Source of the DNA: Mesorhizobium liriopis | GTDB taxonomy: Bacteria > Pseudomonadota > Alphaproteobacteria > Rhizobiales > Rhizobiaceae | Assembly (NCBI RefSeq): GCF_024053505.1 | Contig: NZ_JAMXQS010000003.1 | Span: 415,098-479,097, forward strand | DNA length: 64,000 bases | Direction: 5' to 3' | Shown: positions 9,211-17,154 of the stretch, in pieces | Layout of the letters: each line of letters opens with the position of its first letter | Numbering within the stretch: the stretch's first letter is position 1 | Program-made: the position numbers and the translations under genes | Notes under the pieces: model-generated | Told to the model about the DNA's origin: nothing | Databases searched by the model: none | Seen by the model: only the letters and a program-made list of their open reading frames with translations

Positions 9211-10737
9211 TTATGCCAGGTCTTCGGGCAGCACGTCCGTCGGGATGTTCTGGAAGGAGACGGGGCGCAGGAAGCGGCGGATGGACAGTGTTCCGACGCT
9301 TGTCGCGCCGAAATTGGTGGAAGCGGGGTAAGGTCCGCCATGGACCATCGCATCCACCACCTCGACACCCGTAGGGAAGCCGTTGGCGAGCACGCGGCCG
9401 GCCTTGCGTTCGAGAACCGGCAAGAGCTTGCGAGCCAATGGCGCGTCGCCCGCATCCATATGGATCGTCGCGGTCAGTTGGCCCTGCAGGTTCTTGGCCA
9501 GCTCGATCATGCGCTCATCGGATTTGGTGCGCACGACGAGGCCGAGCGGCCCGAAGACTTCTTCGCCGAGCGTATGGTCTTCCATGAAGGCGTCCGCCTC
9601 GACCTCGTAGAGATTGGGCGATGCGGTGCGACCGTCGCTTTTGGTCTGCAGAAGCGGCTTGACCGAGTTGCGGCTGTTGAAGCGGTCCGAGCCCTCCGCA
9701 TAGGCCTTGGCGATGCCATCGGTCAGCATGGTCTGTGGCTGGACTGCTTCGAGTGCGGTCTTGGTGGCAGCGATGAAGGCGTCGCCGTCGGACCCTTCCG
9801 GCACCACCGCGATGCCGGGATTGGTGCAGAACTGGCCTGCGCCCATGGCGAGCGAGCCGGCCCAGCCCTGGCCGAGCGTGTCAGCGCGAGCCTTGAGCGC
9901 TTCTGGCAGCACGAACATCGGGTTGACCGAGCCGAGTTCGCCGAAGAAGGGGATCGGCTCGGGCCGCGCGGCACACAGGTTGAAAAGCGCGCGGCCGCCC
10001 GTGAGCGAGCCGGTGAAGCCGACAGCCTTGATCAGCGGGTGCTGGACGAGCGCTTCGCCCACGGCGCGGCTGCCGCCCTGAACCAGCGAAAACACACCTC
10101 GGGGCATGCCGGTCTTCTCGATGGCAGCCAGAATGGCTTCCGCCACGATCTCACCCGTGCCGGGATGCGCGGAGTGACCCTTGACCACGACGGGGCAGCC
10201 TGCCGCTAGGGCAGCGGCCGTGTCGCCACCGGCCGTCGAGAACGCCAGCGGAAAGTTGGAGGCGCCGAACACGGCAACCGGCCCGATGGGACGCTGGATC
10301 AGCCTGATCTCGGGACGCGGCTGCGGCTTGCGCTCGGGCAGGGCCTGGTCGATGCGGCGGTCGAGATAGTCGCCCTTGCGGATGTGATCGGCAAAGAGGC
10401 GCAACTGGCCCACGGTGCGCCCACGCTCGCCTTCAAGACGGGCGGCCGGCAAGCCGCTTTCCTGTGTGCCGATTTCGGTGATGGCAGCACCACGCGCCTC
10501 GATCTCGTCGGCGATCGTCTCGAGAAAGACGGCACGCGTCTCGCGCGAGGCATAGGCAAAGGTCCAGAAGGCCTCTTCCGCCGCTTCCGCCGCACGGTTC
10601 ACATCCTCGACCGTGCCGGCCGAAAACGGGTGAGACGGCCCATGCGCGGGCGACGAGGCAAAGGTCTCACCCCCGCCGACCCACTCGCCGGCAATGAGGT
10701 GCTTTCCGCGTGGGATGAAAGTGGACTGGCTCATCAT
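9211..10737 (-). CDS. Aldehyde dehydrogenase, 2,5-dioxovalerate (alpha-ketoglutaric semialdehyde) type
   Basis: This 508-aa ALDH has 'VVVKGHSAHPGT' (cofactor site), 'GFTGSLTGGRALF', 'GELGSVNPMF' (general-base Glu) and 'GQFCTNPG' (nucleophilic Cys). These closely match the ketoglutaric semialdehyde dehydrogenases that oxidise 2,5-dioxopentanoate to 2-oxoglutarate at the end of non-phosphorylating pentose or sugar-acid pathways. Two ATG codons lie at 10737 and 10734 behind an AAGGAA ribosome-binding site; either could start the protein 'MMSQSTFIPRGKH'. It is convergent with the glycerate kinase operon and 29 bases away. Its presence argues for sugar-acid substrates in this island, though no dehydratase is in view. 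Confidence 0.87.
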   Translation of the reverse strand: MMSQSTFIPRGKHLIAGEWVGGGETFASSPAHGPSHPFSAGTVEDVNRAAEAAEEAFWTFAYASRETRAVFLETIADEIEARGAAITEIGTQESGLPAARLEGERGRTVGQLRLFADHIRKGDYLDRRIDQALPERKPQPRPEIRLIQRPIGPVAVFGASNFPLAFSTAGGDTAAALAAGCPVVVKGHSAHPGTGEIVAEAILAAIEKTGMPRGVFSLVQGGSRAVGEALVQHPLIKAVGFTGSLTGGRALFNLCAARPEPIPFFGELGSVNPMFVLPEALKARADTLGQGWAGSLAMGAGQFCTNPGIAVVPEGSDGDAFIAATKTALEAVQPQTMLTDGIAKAYAEGSDRFNSRNSVKPLLQTKSDGRTASPNLYEVEADAFMEDHTLGEEVFGPLGLVVRTKSDERMIELAKNLQGQLTATIHMDAGDAPLARKLLPVLERKAGRVLANGFPTGVEVVDAMVHGGPYPASTNFGATSVGTLSIRRFLRPVSFQNIPTDVLPEDLA

Positions 10738-10865
10738 ATGTTCCTTATGCTTGGCCGCAGAGCGGTCCGGCGCACATGCCGCACGGTCTGGAGAAGACTT
10801 GCTCTCATGTGGCATGGCGCGATGGCCTCGGCCACCATGCCCGGGCAATTAGTGCCGATTGGTTC

Positions 10866-11052
10866 AGAGAAAACTCGCGTCGAACAGCGTGCGCGAATAA
10901 TCCGCATGGGCGCGGCTCACCTGCAGGTCGTCTCGCGTCAACTCGTCCGCGAACACGCCATCCTTCATCACGAGCACGCGGTCTCACATATGGCCGATCA
11001 CCCACAGGTCCTGGCTGACCAGCACACAAGTCAGTTCGCGCAGGTTGCTTAG
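10866..11052 (-). pseudogene. Remnant of a peptide/opine-type ABC transporter ATPase (C-terminus)
   Basis: Read on the minus strand from about 11052 the translation gives 'LLSNLRELTCVLVSQDLWV', 'IGHM', a TGA stop, then 'DRVLVMKDGVFADELTRDD' and 'HADYSRTLFDASFL' before a final TGA. This is the H-loop to C-terminus of a DppD/OppD-type ATPase. The usual 'VSHDL' reads 'VSQDL' and an in-frame stop interrupts 'HMxDRV'. No Walker A or signature motif is found upstream; 11053-11220 reads as non-coding or further decayed sequence. It suggests a family-5 (peptide-type) importer was once encoded here, of interest because an orphan family-5 binding protein remains at 19235. Confidence 0.7.
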
Positions 11053-11220
11053 GAGGGCCGACGGCAATTTCGAATAGGCCGACGGCTTAGCCCGAATTCG
11101 GCCTTGTCGGCATGAAGCCGAGACGCTCGACCGTATCCCGAAGGACAGCTACTGCGCCTTCCAGGCAATGTTGCAAAGATAGGCGCCGTCCAGCCTCCGG
11201 TCTTTTTCGAAGGCCCGGCC

Positions 11221-12213
11221 TCACGCATTCTCGTCATCCGGAGCCAAAAGGGCCAGCACCGAGGAGTCTATGTCGATCACGTCGCTTTCCGCGAACGGTT
11301 CGGGGGGAGACCCGCTTCCCGGCAGGTGAACAGCGAGGCTCTGCAAACGCGAATATTGCTTCGCTGCTCGCGCGCTGAAATCCCCAGTGTCGATCGGCTT
11401 CATGGCCATGACCCAAAGGCCGGCGTTCAGAAAGCGATCGCTCGTCTGGAAGTTGCCCATATCGAACGACCAGTCGGCGCCCGTCATTCCAGCGGCAAGC
11501 ATTTCGACCATCAGCGCGAGGTTGGCGCCCTTATAACCGCCGAAGGGCAGGAGTGCTCCGCGCATCGCTTCCCGCGCATCGTTGGTGGGCGCGCCTTTCG
11601 CATCGGTGGCCCACCCTTCGGGGATCGGCCGGTTTTCAGCGGCAGCGCGCGCCAGATTGACGAATGCGGTGGCGCTCGAGGACTGGTCGATCACCAGCGG
11701 TCCGTGGGGCGGCAGTCGCGGGGCCGCGAATGCCAGCGGGTTCGTGGAGAAAACGGGCGCGCCGCCGGCCTTCGACGCCATCATCGCGTGGGCATTGGTG
11801 GCTGCGATGGCGACGAGACCCTTCTGGGCCAGGCGGCGGACATAGTAGCCGAGTTCACCGGTGGTGTAGCTGTTGCGCTGGGTGAAGGTCGCCAGCCCGA
11901 ATGTCTCGGCGCGCGAAACAAGATCGGCGAAGGCCATGTCGAAGCCGAGTTGCGCGATGCCGCCTTGCGCATCGCTGGCGATGACGGCCGGCATCGGGCT
12001 CGCAAGCACGGGCACTGCCGCACCGTTGATCCGCCCATCGCGCAGGCTGACAAGATAGGCCGGCAGATGGCCTGCACCCACTTCCCTACGCCCGGCGCGT
12101 TCGGCCGAAAGGGTCGCCTCAAGGAGAGAGGCGGCCAAGGCTGCGCTCGCGCCTGCTTTCAGCAAGGCCTGCTCGGAGAGCGTGCGAAAGCGCTTGACGC
12201 TGATTTCTGTCAT
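11221..12213 (-). CDS. Ldh-family oxidoreductase (malate/L-lactate dehydrogenase type 2)
   Basis: This 330-aa protein belongs to the MDH2/LDH2 family, which uses NAD(P) in a fold unrelated to Rossmann dehydrogenases and reduces 2-keto acids, delta-1-piperideine/pyrroline-2-carboxylate, ureidoglycolate or sulfolactate. Visible family blocks are 'AGHLPAYLVSLRDGRIN', 'ATNAHAMMASKAGG', 'FSTNPLAFAAPRL', 'GWATDAKGAPT', and 'LLPFGGYKGANLALMVE' (cofactor and substrate region). Length is normal for the family. It is followed after 99 bases by the flavin oxidoreductase on the same strand. With methylated-amine genes nearby, a cyclic imino acid (N-methylproline/proline) or 2-hydroxy acid substrate is plausible; the sequence does not decide. 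Confidence 0.85.
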   Translation of the reverse strand: MTEISVKRFRTLSEQALLKAGASAALAASLLEATLSAERAGRREVGAGHLPAYLVSLRDGRINGAAVPVLASPMPAVIASDAQGGIAQLGFDMAFADLVSRAETFGLATFTQRNSYTTGELGYYVRRLAQKGLVAIAATNAHAMMASKAGGAPVFSTNPLAFAAPRLPPHGPLVIDQSSSATAFVNLARAAAENRPIPEGWATDAKGAPTNDAREAMRGALLPFGGYKGANLALMVEMLAAGMTGADWSFDMGNFQTSDRFLNAGLWVMAMKPIDTGDFSARAAKQYSRLQSLAVHLPGSGSPPEPFAESDVIDIDSSVLALLAPDDENA

Positions 12214-12312
12214 TCGTCCTTCCTCGACCGCAGGCTCGGAGCGTCCGCAACTATTTATGCAGCTGATTTCGAGCCCATCGCGATTTCAAGCCTGGCTGGC
12301 ACCCTCTCGAAT

Positions 12313-14295
12313 TCAAAGCGCCAGTGCGGCCTTCCGCCCATCATGGATCGCAAAGGCTGCCTGACGGGGCGCGGAACAGTCTCCGATCGCGCGATGGGCG
12401 ATGCCGCGCATGTTCAATTCCGACGAGAGCTCGCTCGAAGCCATGCCGGTGGAGGCGAAGACGAGCGTGTCGGCCTCGACCTTCTGCTCCATTCCGCCGA
12501 GCAACGAAGTGACCGTGGCCGTCTTGCCGTCCCAATGGGTCACGGCGCTCTCGGTGATGAAACGGGTGCCGAGCCGAATGAGTGCACGGCGCAGCGGGAG
12601 GTCTACCGCCATGCGCTGCAACTCCTTTCCGACGAGCGGGTCGGGCGTGACGAGCACCACATCGTGGCCATCCTCGGCGAGCTTCCAAGCCGTGCCGCAG
12701 CCTTTCCAGTTGCCGCCATCGTCGAGCACGACCACCCGCTTGCCCGACCTTGCCTCACGCGCCATCACCGCTTCGGCAGATACGACCGGACCGCCGCCCG
12801 GAATGGTGCTCCATTGCGGCAGGGCGCGCTGGAAGGCGCCATCGGGCGGCAGGGAGCCCGTGGCGATGATCACATGGTCTGCGCCCTCGCGCGCCACATC
12901 CTCCGCTTCGACATAGGCGCCGAAACGCACCTCCACCTGCAGCTGGTTGAGCTGGCGCTCGTACCATTCGATCAGATCGATGATCTGCGTGCGTCGGGGC
13001 TGCATTCCGGCGAGCCGGAACTGGCCGCCCAGGCGATCGGAGGCTTCGGCCAGCACCACGCGATGGCCGCGCTCGGCTGCAACGCGCGCGGCTTCGAGCC
13101 CGGCCGGCCCGCCCCCTACCACCATCACGCGGCCGGGTTTCGATGTCGGCGTGAATCGGTCGCCGCCCCATTCCCATTCGCGGCCCGCCGACGGGTTGAC
13201 GACGCAAGAGATCCAGTAGTCGCGAGAGCGGCGGCCCCAGCACATCTGGTTGCAGGACAAGCAGCCGCGAATATCCTCGGAACGCCCGGCCTGCGCCTTG
13301 GCCGCCAGATGCGGATCCGCGATCTGCCCGCGCACGATGGAAACGAGATCGGCACGGCCCTCGCTCAACACGCTTTCGGCGTTTTCAGGCGTCCTGATAT
13401 GACTTTCGGCCGTGACCAGTGCATGTCGCACAGCGGATTTCAGCACTGCGGCCAGATCAGCGCCGAGCTTTTCGGGATAGGTGAAGGTCGGCATGATCGC
13501 GGTGAAGTCGAAGTAGCTGCCCGTTCCACAGGTCACGTAATCCATCAGCCTGTCGCGGTCGTGGAGTGCCACGATCTCGGCCAAGGCCTCGCGCCCCAGC
13601 GCCACTTCGACATTCGGATCGTCGTTGACGGCGAGGCCGATGATGAAATCCTCGCCGCATGTCTCGCGGATGCGGCGCATCACCTCGCGGCCCATACGGG
13701 TGCGATTCTCGAGGATTCCGCCCCAGCGGTCGTCTCGGCGGTTCGACCACGGCGTCCAGAACTGGTCGAGCATGGAATGATAGGCGGCCCAGACCTCGAC
13801 ACCGTCGAAGCCTGCGTCCCGGCACCGCCGCGCCGCCTGCACGAAGCCGTCGATCGTTTCCTCGATCTCACTCTCCGTCATCGCATGGGAGCCGTCGGAA
13901 TCGTGGTAGCTTGGCAAGCCCGACGGCGACCAGCCAGGATGGAAGGAGTTGTCGGCGTCGGCATGCTGGCCGACATGGTAGAGCTGCTGGATCGCCACCG
14001 CTCCGTGGCCCTTGATCGCCTCCGCGACTTTGCGGAAATGCGGAACGACGCTGTCGTCGGATGGGCGGAAATTGCCGCGTGTCAGAACGGCCGCCGGGTG
14101 TACCGGCATCGGCTCGACCACGATCATGGCGGCACCCCCGATGGCGCGCTCGGCATAGTAGGCGATGTGCTGCTCGGTCGGCAGCCCGTTCACCGCCATG
14201 TTGGCCGTGTGCGCGCCGAAGACGATCCTGTTGCGAAGCGTCTTGTTGCGCAAGGCGACTGGCGCGAAGAGCCGTTTGAACACCCGTTCCTGCAT
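12313..14295 (-). CDS. NADH:flavin oxidoreductase, 2,4-dienoyl-CoA reductase/TMA dehydrogenase superfamily
   Basis: This 660-aa three-domain enzyme has an N-terminal FMN barrel ('RLFAPVALRNKTLRNRIVFG', 'YHSMLDQFWTPWSNRRDD'), a [4Fe-4S] motif 'CLSCNQMCWG' with a fourth Cys 12 residues on (CX2CX3CX11C, the dienoyl-CoA reductase spacing), and C-terminal FAD/NAD Rossmann parts ('[21 protein letters not shown]'). Such enzymes pass electrons from NAD(P)H or oxidise tertiary amines. ATG 14295 is preferred to one 42 bases upstream because GAGGGAG precedes it by a few bases and it starts 'MQERVFKRLFAP'. It is divergent from the LysR gene. A role in demethylating a betaine or N-methyl amino acid is inferred from neighbours. 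Confidence 0.86.
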   Translation of the reverse strand: MQERVFKRLFAPVALRNKTLRNRIVFGAHTANMAVNGLPTEQHIAYYAERAIGGAAMIVVEPMPVHPAAVLTRGNFRPSDDSVVPHFRKVAEAIKGHGAVAIQQLYHVGQHADADNSFHPGWSPSGLPSYHDSDGSHAMTESEIEETIDGFVQAARRCRDAGFDGVEVWAAYHSMLDQFWTPWSNRRDDRWGGILENRTRMGREVMRRIRETCGEDFIIGLAVNDDPNVEVALGREALAEIVALHDRDRLMDYVTCGTGSYFDFTAIMPTFTYPEKLGADLAAVLKSAVRHALVTAESHIRTPENAESVLSEGRADLVSIVRGQIADPHLAAKAQAGRSEDIRGCLSCNQMCWGRRSRDYWISCVVNPSAGREWEWGGDRFTPTSKPGRVMVVGGGPAGLEAARVAAERGHRVVLAEASDRLGGQFRLAGMQPRRTQIIDLIEWYERQLNQLQVEVRFGAYVEAEDVAREGADHVIIATGSLPPDGAFQRALPQWSTIPGGGPVVSAEAVMAREARSGKRVVVLDDGGNWKGCGTAWKLAEDGHDVVLVTPDPLVGKELQRMAVDLPLRRALIRLGTRFITESAVTHWDGKTATVTSLLGGMEQKVEADTLVFASTGMASSELSSELNMRGIAHRAIGDCSAPRQAAFAIHDGRKAALAL

Positions 14296-14527
14296 CGTTT
14301 CTCCCTCGAGCGACAATGCCGGCAAGTATTTCGACATCCGCTGCTGGTACCCGCGACTGAAACTTTCTCAAGGCTGGCACGGTCTGCGAAAGAGGGCGAG
14401 TGTTGCCTTGAGGGAAACTATCTGGGCGTAATGCCCGCGATCAGGCAATGCCTATGACCGACAGAAGCTTTTCCCGCGACGAAATCCACAGCGCCCGAGA
14501 TACGATGTTCGCCCAGCAGCAGACGGG
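14296..14527. promoter_or_regulatory. Divergent control region between flavin oxidoreductase and LysR gene
   Basis: The 232-base gap separates divergent starts, the standard arrangement for a LysR regulator controlling its neighbour and itself. I did not find a convincing T-N11-A palindrome or sigma-70 pair by eye, so only the location is supported. Confidence 0.4.
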
Positions 14528-15433
14528 ATGGCGGCCGTGATCCGGCGCTTCTACGGGCTTCCCTCGCTCAACGCGCTCGCCGCCTTCGAGGCCGCCGCGC
14601 GTCACAACAGTCTGACCAAGGCGGCGGAGGAGCTGAACGTCACGACCGGCGCGGTTTCCAAGCAGGTCCGGATGCTCGAAGAAGAACTCGGCAACCCGCT
14701 CTTCCTGCGCCGGCATCGGGCTCTCGAACTGACCCGCGAGGGCGAAACCATGGCGGCCGCGCTTCACGAAAGCTTCGAAAAGATTTCGTCCACGTTCCGG
14801 CAGGTGGCGGCATCGGGCGGCCATACGAGCGTCACGATTGGCTCCACCATGGCCATGGCCAATCTCTGGCTGATGCCGCGCATGGGGGCCTTCTGGAACG
14901 CGCATCAGGACATCGTGGTCGATCACGTGATCTCGGACCATCCGCGCGGTCTCGACCGGCCCGACGTGGACTTACGCATTCGCTATGGCGACGGCGACTG
15001 GCCCGACGAGCATTCGGCGCTGCTTTACGAGGACCGTATCTTCGCGGTCGCGAGCCCTGCTTTCATCCGCGAGCATCCCGTGCGGGCGCCGAACGATCTC
15101 GCCCGGCTCCAGCTTCTGTCCGTCGAGGGCATGGACTGGACATGGACGACCTGGGCCGATTTCCTGCGTGAAGCCGGCCAACCGGAGCGACGGCTCAATG
15201 TGCGGCGCTTCAACAGCTATGTGATCGCACTTCAGGCCGCACTCAGCGGACAGGGAATCGCGCTCGGCTGGGCGAGCCTCGTCTCCCCGCTGATCGAAAC
15301 GGGCGCGCTGGTTCAGGTGACGGAAAGCGAAATTCCCGCGCCCCAAGCCTGCTTCGTCACCTGGAGTGCGCGCCGCCCGCTCAGCCGTCCCGCGCTTGTC
15401 CTGAAAAGCTGGCTGCTCTCGCTTCACCCTTGA
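14528..15433 (+). CDS. LysR-family transcriptional regulator, GcvA-like
   Basis: This 301-aa regulator has the winged helix-turn-helix at the N-terminus ('LPSLNALAAFEAAARHNSLT', then 'KAAEELNVTTGAVSKQVRML') and a LysR effector domain thereafter. The opening 'LPSLNALAAFEAAARH' is typical of the GcvA branch, which often controls amino-acid, glycine-betaine or beta-lactamase genes. ATG 14528 lies directly after 'gacggg'. It is divergent from 12313-14295 and followed 85 bases later by the MttB-family gene, so it may control both directions. The ligand is unknown. Confidence 0.9.
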   Translation: MAAVIRRFYGLPSLNALAAFEAAARHNSLTKAAEELNVTTGAVSKQVRMLEEELGNPLFLRRHRALELTREGETMAAALHESFEKISSTFRQVAASGGHTSVTIGSTMAMANLWLMPRMGAFWNAHQDIVVDHVISDHPRGLDRPDVDLRIRYGDGDWPDEHSALLYEDRIFAVASPAFIREHPVRAPNDLARLQLLSVEGMDWTWTTWADFLREAGQPERRLNVRRFNSYVIALQAALSGQGIALGWASLVSPLIETGALVQVTESEIPAPQACFVTWSARRPLSRPALVLKSWLLSLHP

Positions 15434-15440
15434 GTTGAGC

Positions 15441-15470
15441 TCAAGCGAAATGCGCCGCGTATTCGCTTGA
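15441..15470 (+). repeat. Inverted repeat between LysR gene and mttB-like gene
   Basis: Perfect 9-base arms TCAAGCGAA and TTCGCTTGA enclose 12 bases, starting eight bases after the LysR stop and about 50 bases before the mttB-like start. No T tract follows. It could be the terminator of the regulator gene or an operator or attenuator for the methyltransferase gene. Confidence 0.45.
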
Positions 15471-15518
15471 ACGGTCGCGAACCTGACGCTCTGTTGAGTG
15501 TTGAGGGAGTGCCAGACC

Positions 15519-17069
15519 ATGAACACCACCGACATGATCGCGGAAGCGCCGGCTCAACGCCGTGGCGGTGGGCGGATGGGGCGCAAAGTGTTGCGCAGTG
15601 CGGCCGTGCCCTCCTTGCCGACGCTGGTGCGCAAGATACCCGCTTACGAGATCGTGCCCGACGAGGCGGTGGAACTGATCCACGACGCCTCGCTCCGGAT
15701 CCTCGAAGAGATCGGCTGCGAATTCCGAGACGATGAGGCGATCGCGCTCTGGAAAGCGGCCGGCGCGGATGTCGCTGAAACGCGCGTGCACATCGACCGC
15801 GCGCTTCTCCTGGAACTCGTCGGAAAGATTCCATCCGAATTCACGCTCAACGCGCGAAACCCCGAGCGCTCGGTGAGGGTCGGCGGCAAGAACTCGATCT
15901 TCGTGCCGATGTATGGCGCGCCCTACGTGCGCGATCTCGACAATAACCGTCGCTACGGCACGCTGGAAGACCTCAACAACTTTCACAAGCTCGCCTATAT
16001 GGCGCCGGCGCTGCATTCCTCGTCCTCGATCATCTGCGAGCCGATGGAGATTCCGGTGCCCAAGCGGCACCTCCACATCGTCCATTCGGCACTCAAGCAC
16101 TCCGACAAGCCGTTCATGGGCATCGTCACCTCGAAGGACCGCGCCGAGGACACGATGGCGATGGCGGGCCTCGTCTTCGGCGAAGACTTCGTGCGCGACA
16201 ATCCGGTGCTCGTTTCCATCACCAACTGCAATTCGCCCTTGGTGTGGGACGCGACCATGCTGGATGCGATGAAGGTCTATGCGCGGCACAACCAGCCGCT
16301 GATCCTCGCCCCCTTCGCCCTTTGTGGGGCGTCCACGGCCGCCTCGTCCGTGGGGGCTGTGGCGCAGGTGAATGCGGAAGCGCTGGCGGGGCTCGCCTTC
16401 ACCCAGTTGCTGCGTCCCGGCTCGCCCCAGATCTACGGTCAGTTCATGGTGACGGTCGACATGAAGACCGGCGCGCCCATGGGCGGCACGCCGGAAGCAG
16501 CCCAGATGATGTATCTGATGGGGGCACTCGCGCGGAAATATCGCCTGCCCTGGCGCACCTCGGGCTTTCATGTGGGCTCCAAGCTCAACGACGCGCAGGC
16601 GGGCTACGAATCCAACATGCTCATGCATGCCGCGATCCTGGCGGGCGCAAACTATATCTGGCATTCCGCTGGCTGGCTCGAGGCGGGCCTCACCTGCGGC
16701 TATTCGAAGTTCGCCACCGACTGCGAACAGCTGGTCGGCTGGTACAAATATGCCGGCGGCGTTTCCTTCGACGATTTCAACGAGGCGATGGCGGCGATCC
16801 GCGAAGTGGGGCCGCAGGGCCATTTTCTCGGCACGCAGCACACGCTCGATCATTTCGAGACGGCATTCTTCATGCCGACCCTGATGGACTTCAACTCCTT
16901 CGAGCAGTGGAACGCGGAAGGTGCCAAAGACCACGACACGCGGGGCCGCGAGAAGGCGCGCGCGATGCTCAACGACTACCAGGAGCCGAAGCTGGATGAG
17001 GGTGTGGCGGAAGCCTTGCAGGATTTTATTGCGAAGCGCGAGAAAACCCTGCCAGATACGGTGAACTGA
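15519..17069 (+). CDS. Trimethylamine methyltransferase (MttB) family protein, non-pyrrolysine
   Basis: This 516-aa protein belongs to the MttB superfamily (COG5598), corrinoid-dependent methyltransferases acting on quaternary amines. Recognisable blocks are 'LRILEEIGCEFRDDEAI', 'LAYMAPALHSSSSII', 'TNCNSPLVWDATMLDA', 'MGGTPEAAQMMYLMGALARK' and 'GSKLNDAQAGYESNMLMHAA'. There is no in-frame amber codon, so it lacks pyrrolysine and groups with homologues such as the glycine betaine methyltransferases. ATG 15519 is chosen because GAGGGAG lies nine bases upstream; an in-frame GTG at 15498 is possible. No corrinoid protein or methylcobalamin:tetrahydrofolate methyltransferase is encoded nearby, so the methyl acceptor is not explained by this window. 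Confidence 0.87.
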   Translation: MNTTDMIAEAPAQRRGGGRMGRKVLRSAAVPSLPTLVRKIPAYEIVPDEAVELIHDASLRILEEIGCEFRDDEAIALWKAAGADVAETRVHIDRALLLELVGKIPSEFTLNARNPERSVRVGGKNSIFVPMYGAPYVRDLDNNRRYGTLEDLNNFHKLAYMAPALHSSSSIICEPMEIPVPKRHLHIVHSALKHSDKPFMGIVTSKDRAEDTMAMAGLVFGEDFVRDNPVLVSITNCNSPLVWDATMLDAMKVYARHNQPLILAPFALCGASTAASSVGAVAQVNAEALAGLAFTQLLRPGSPQIYGQFMVTVDMKTGAPMGGTPEAAQMMYLMGALARKYRLPWRTSGFHVGSKLNDAQAGYESNMLMHAAILAGANYIWHSAGWLEAGLTCGYSKFATDCEQLVGWYKYAGGVSFDDFNEAMAAIREVGPQGHFLGTQHTLDHFETAFFMPTLMDFNSFEQWNAEGAKDHDTRGREKARAMLNDYQEPKLDEGVAEALQDFIAKREKTLPDTVN

Positions 17070-17154
17070 GAGCAATCGACCCAGTGATGACAACAGTCAC
17101 GCGAGGCAGACGACCAGCAAAAAGGGCCCAGCCCTCTCTTTGGCGGGCGCTCGC

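Noticed and set aside
11326..14457. A 1043-codon open frame on the plus strand
   Set aside because: It lies antisense to the Ldh-family and flavin oxidoreductase genes, which have clear motifs and ribosome-binding sites. Long antisense frames are common at this GC content.
15519..17069. Pyrrolysine-containing trimethylamine methyltransferase
   Set aside because: The frame has no internal TAG, so it is a non-pyrrolysine MttB homologue.
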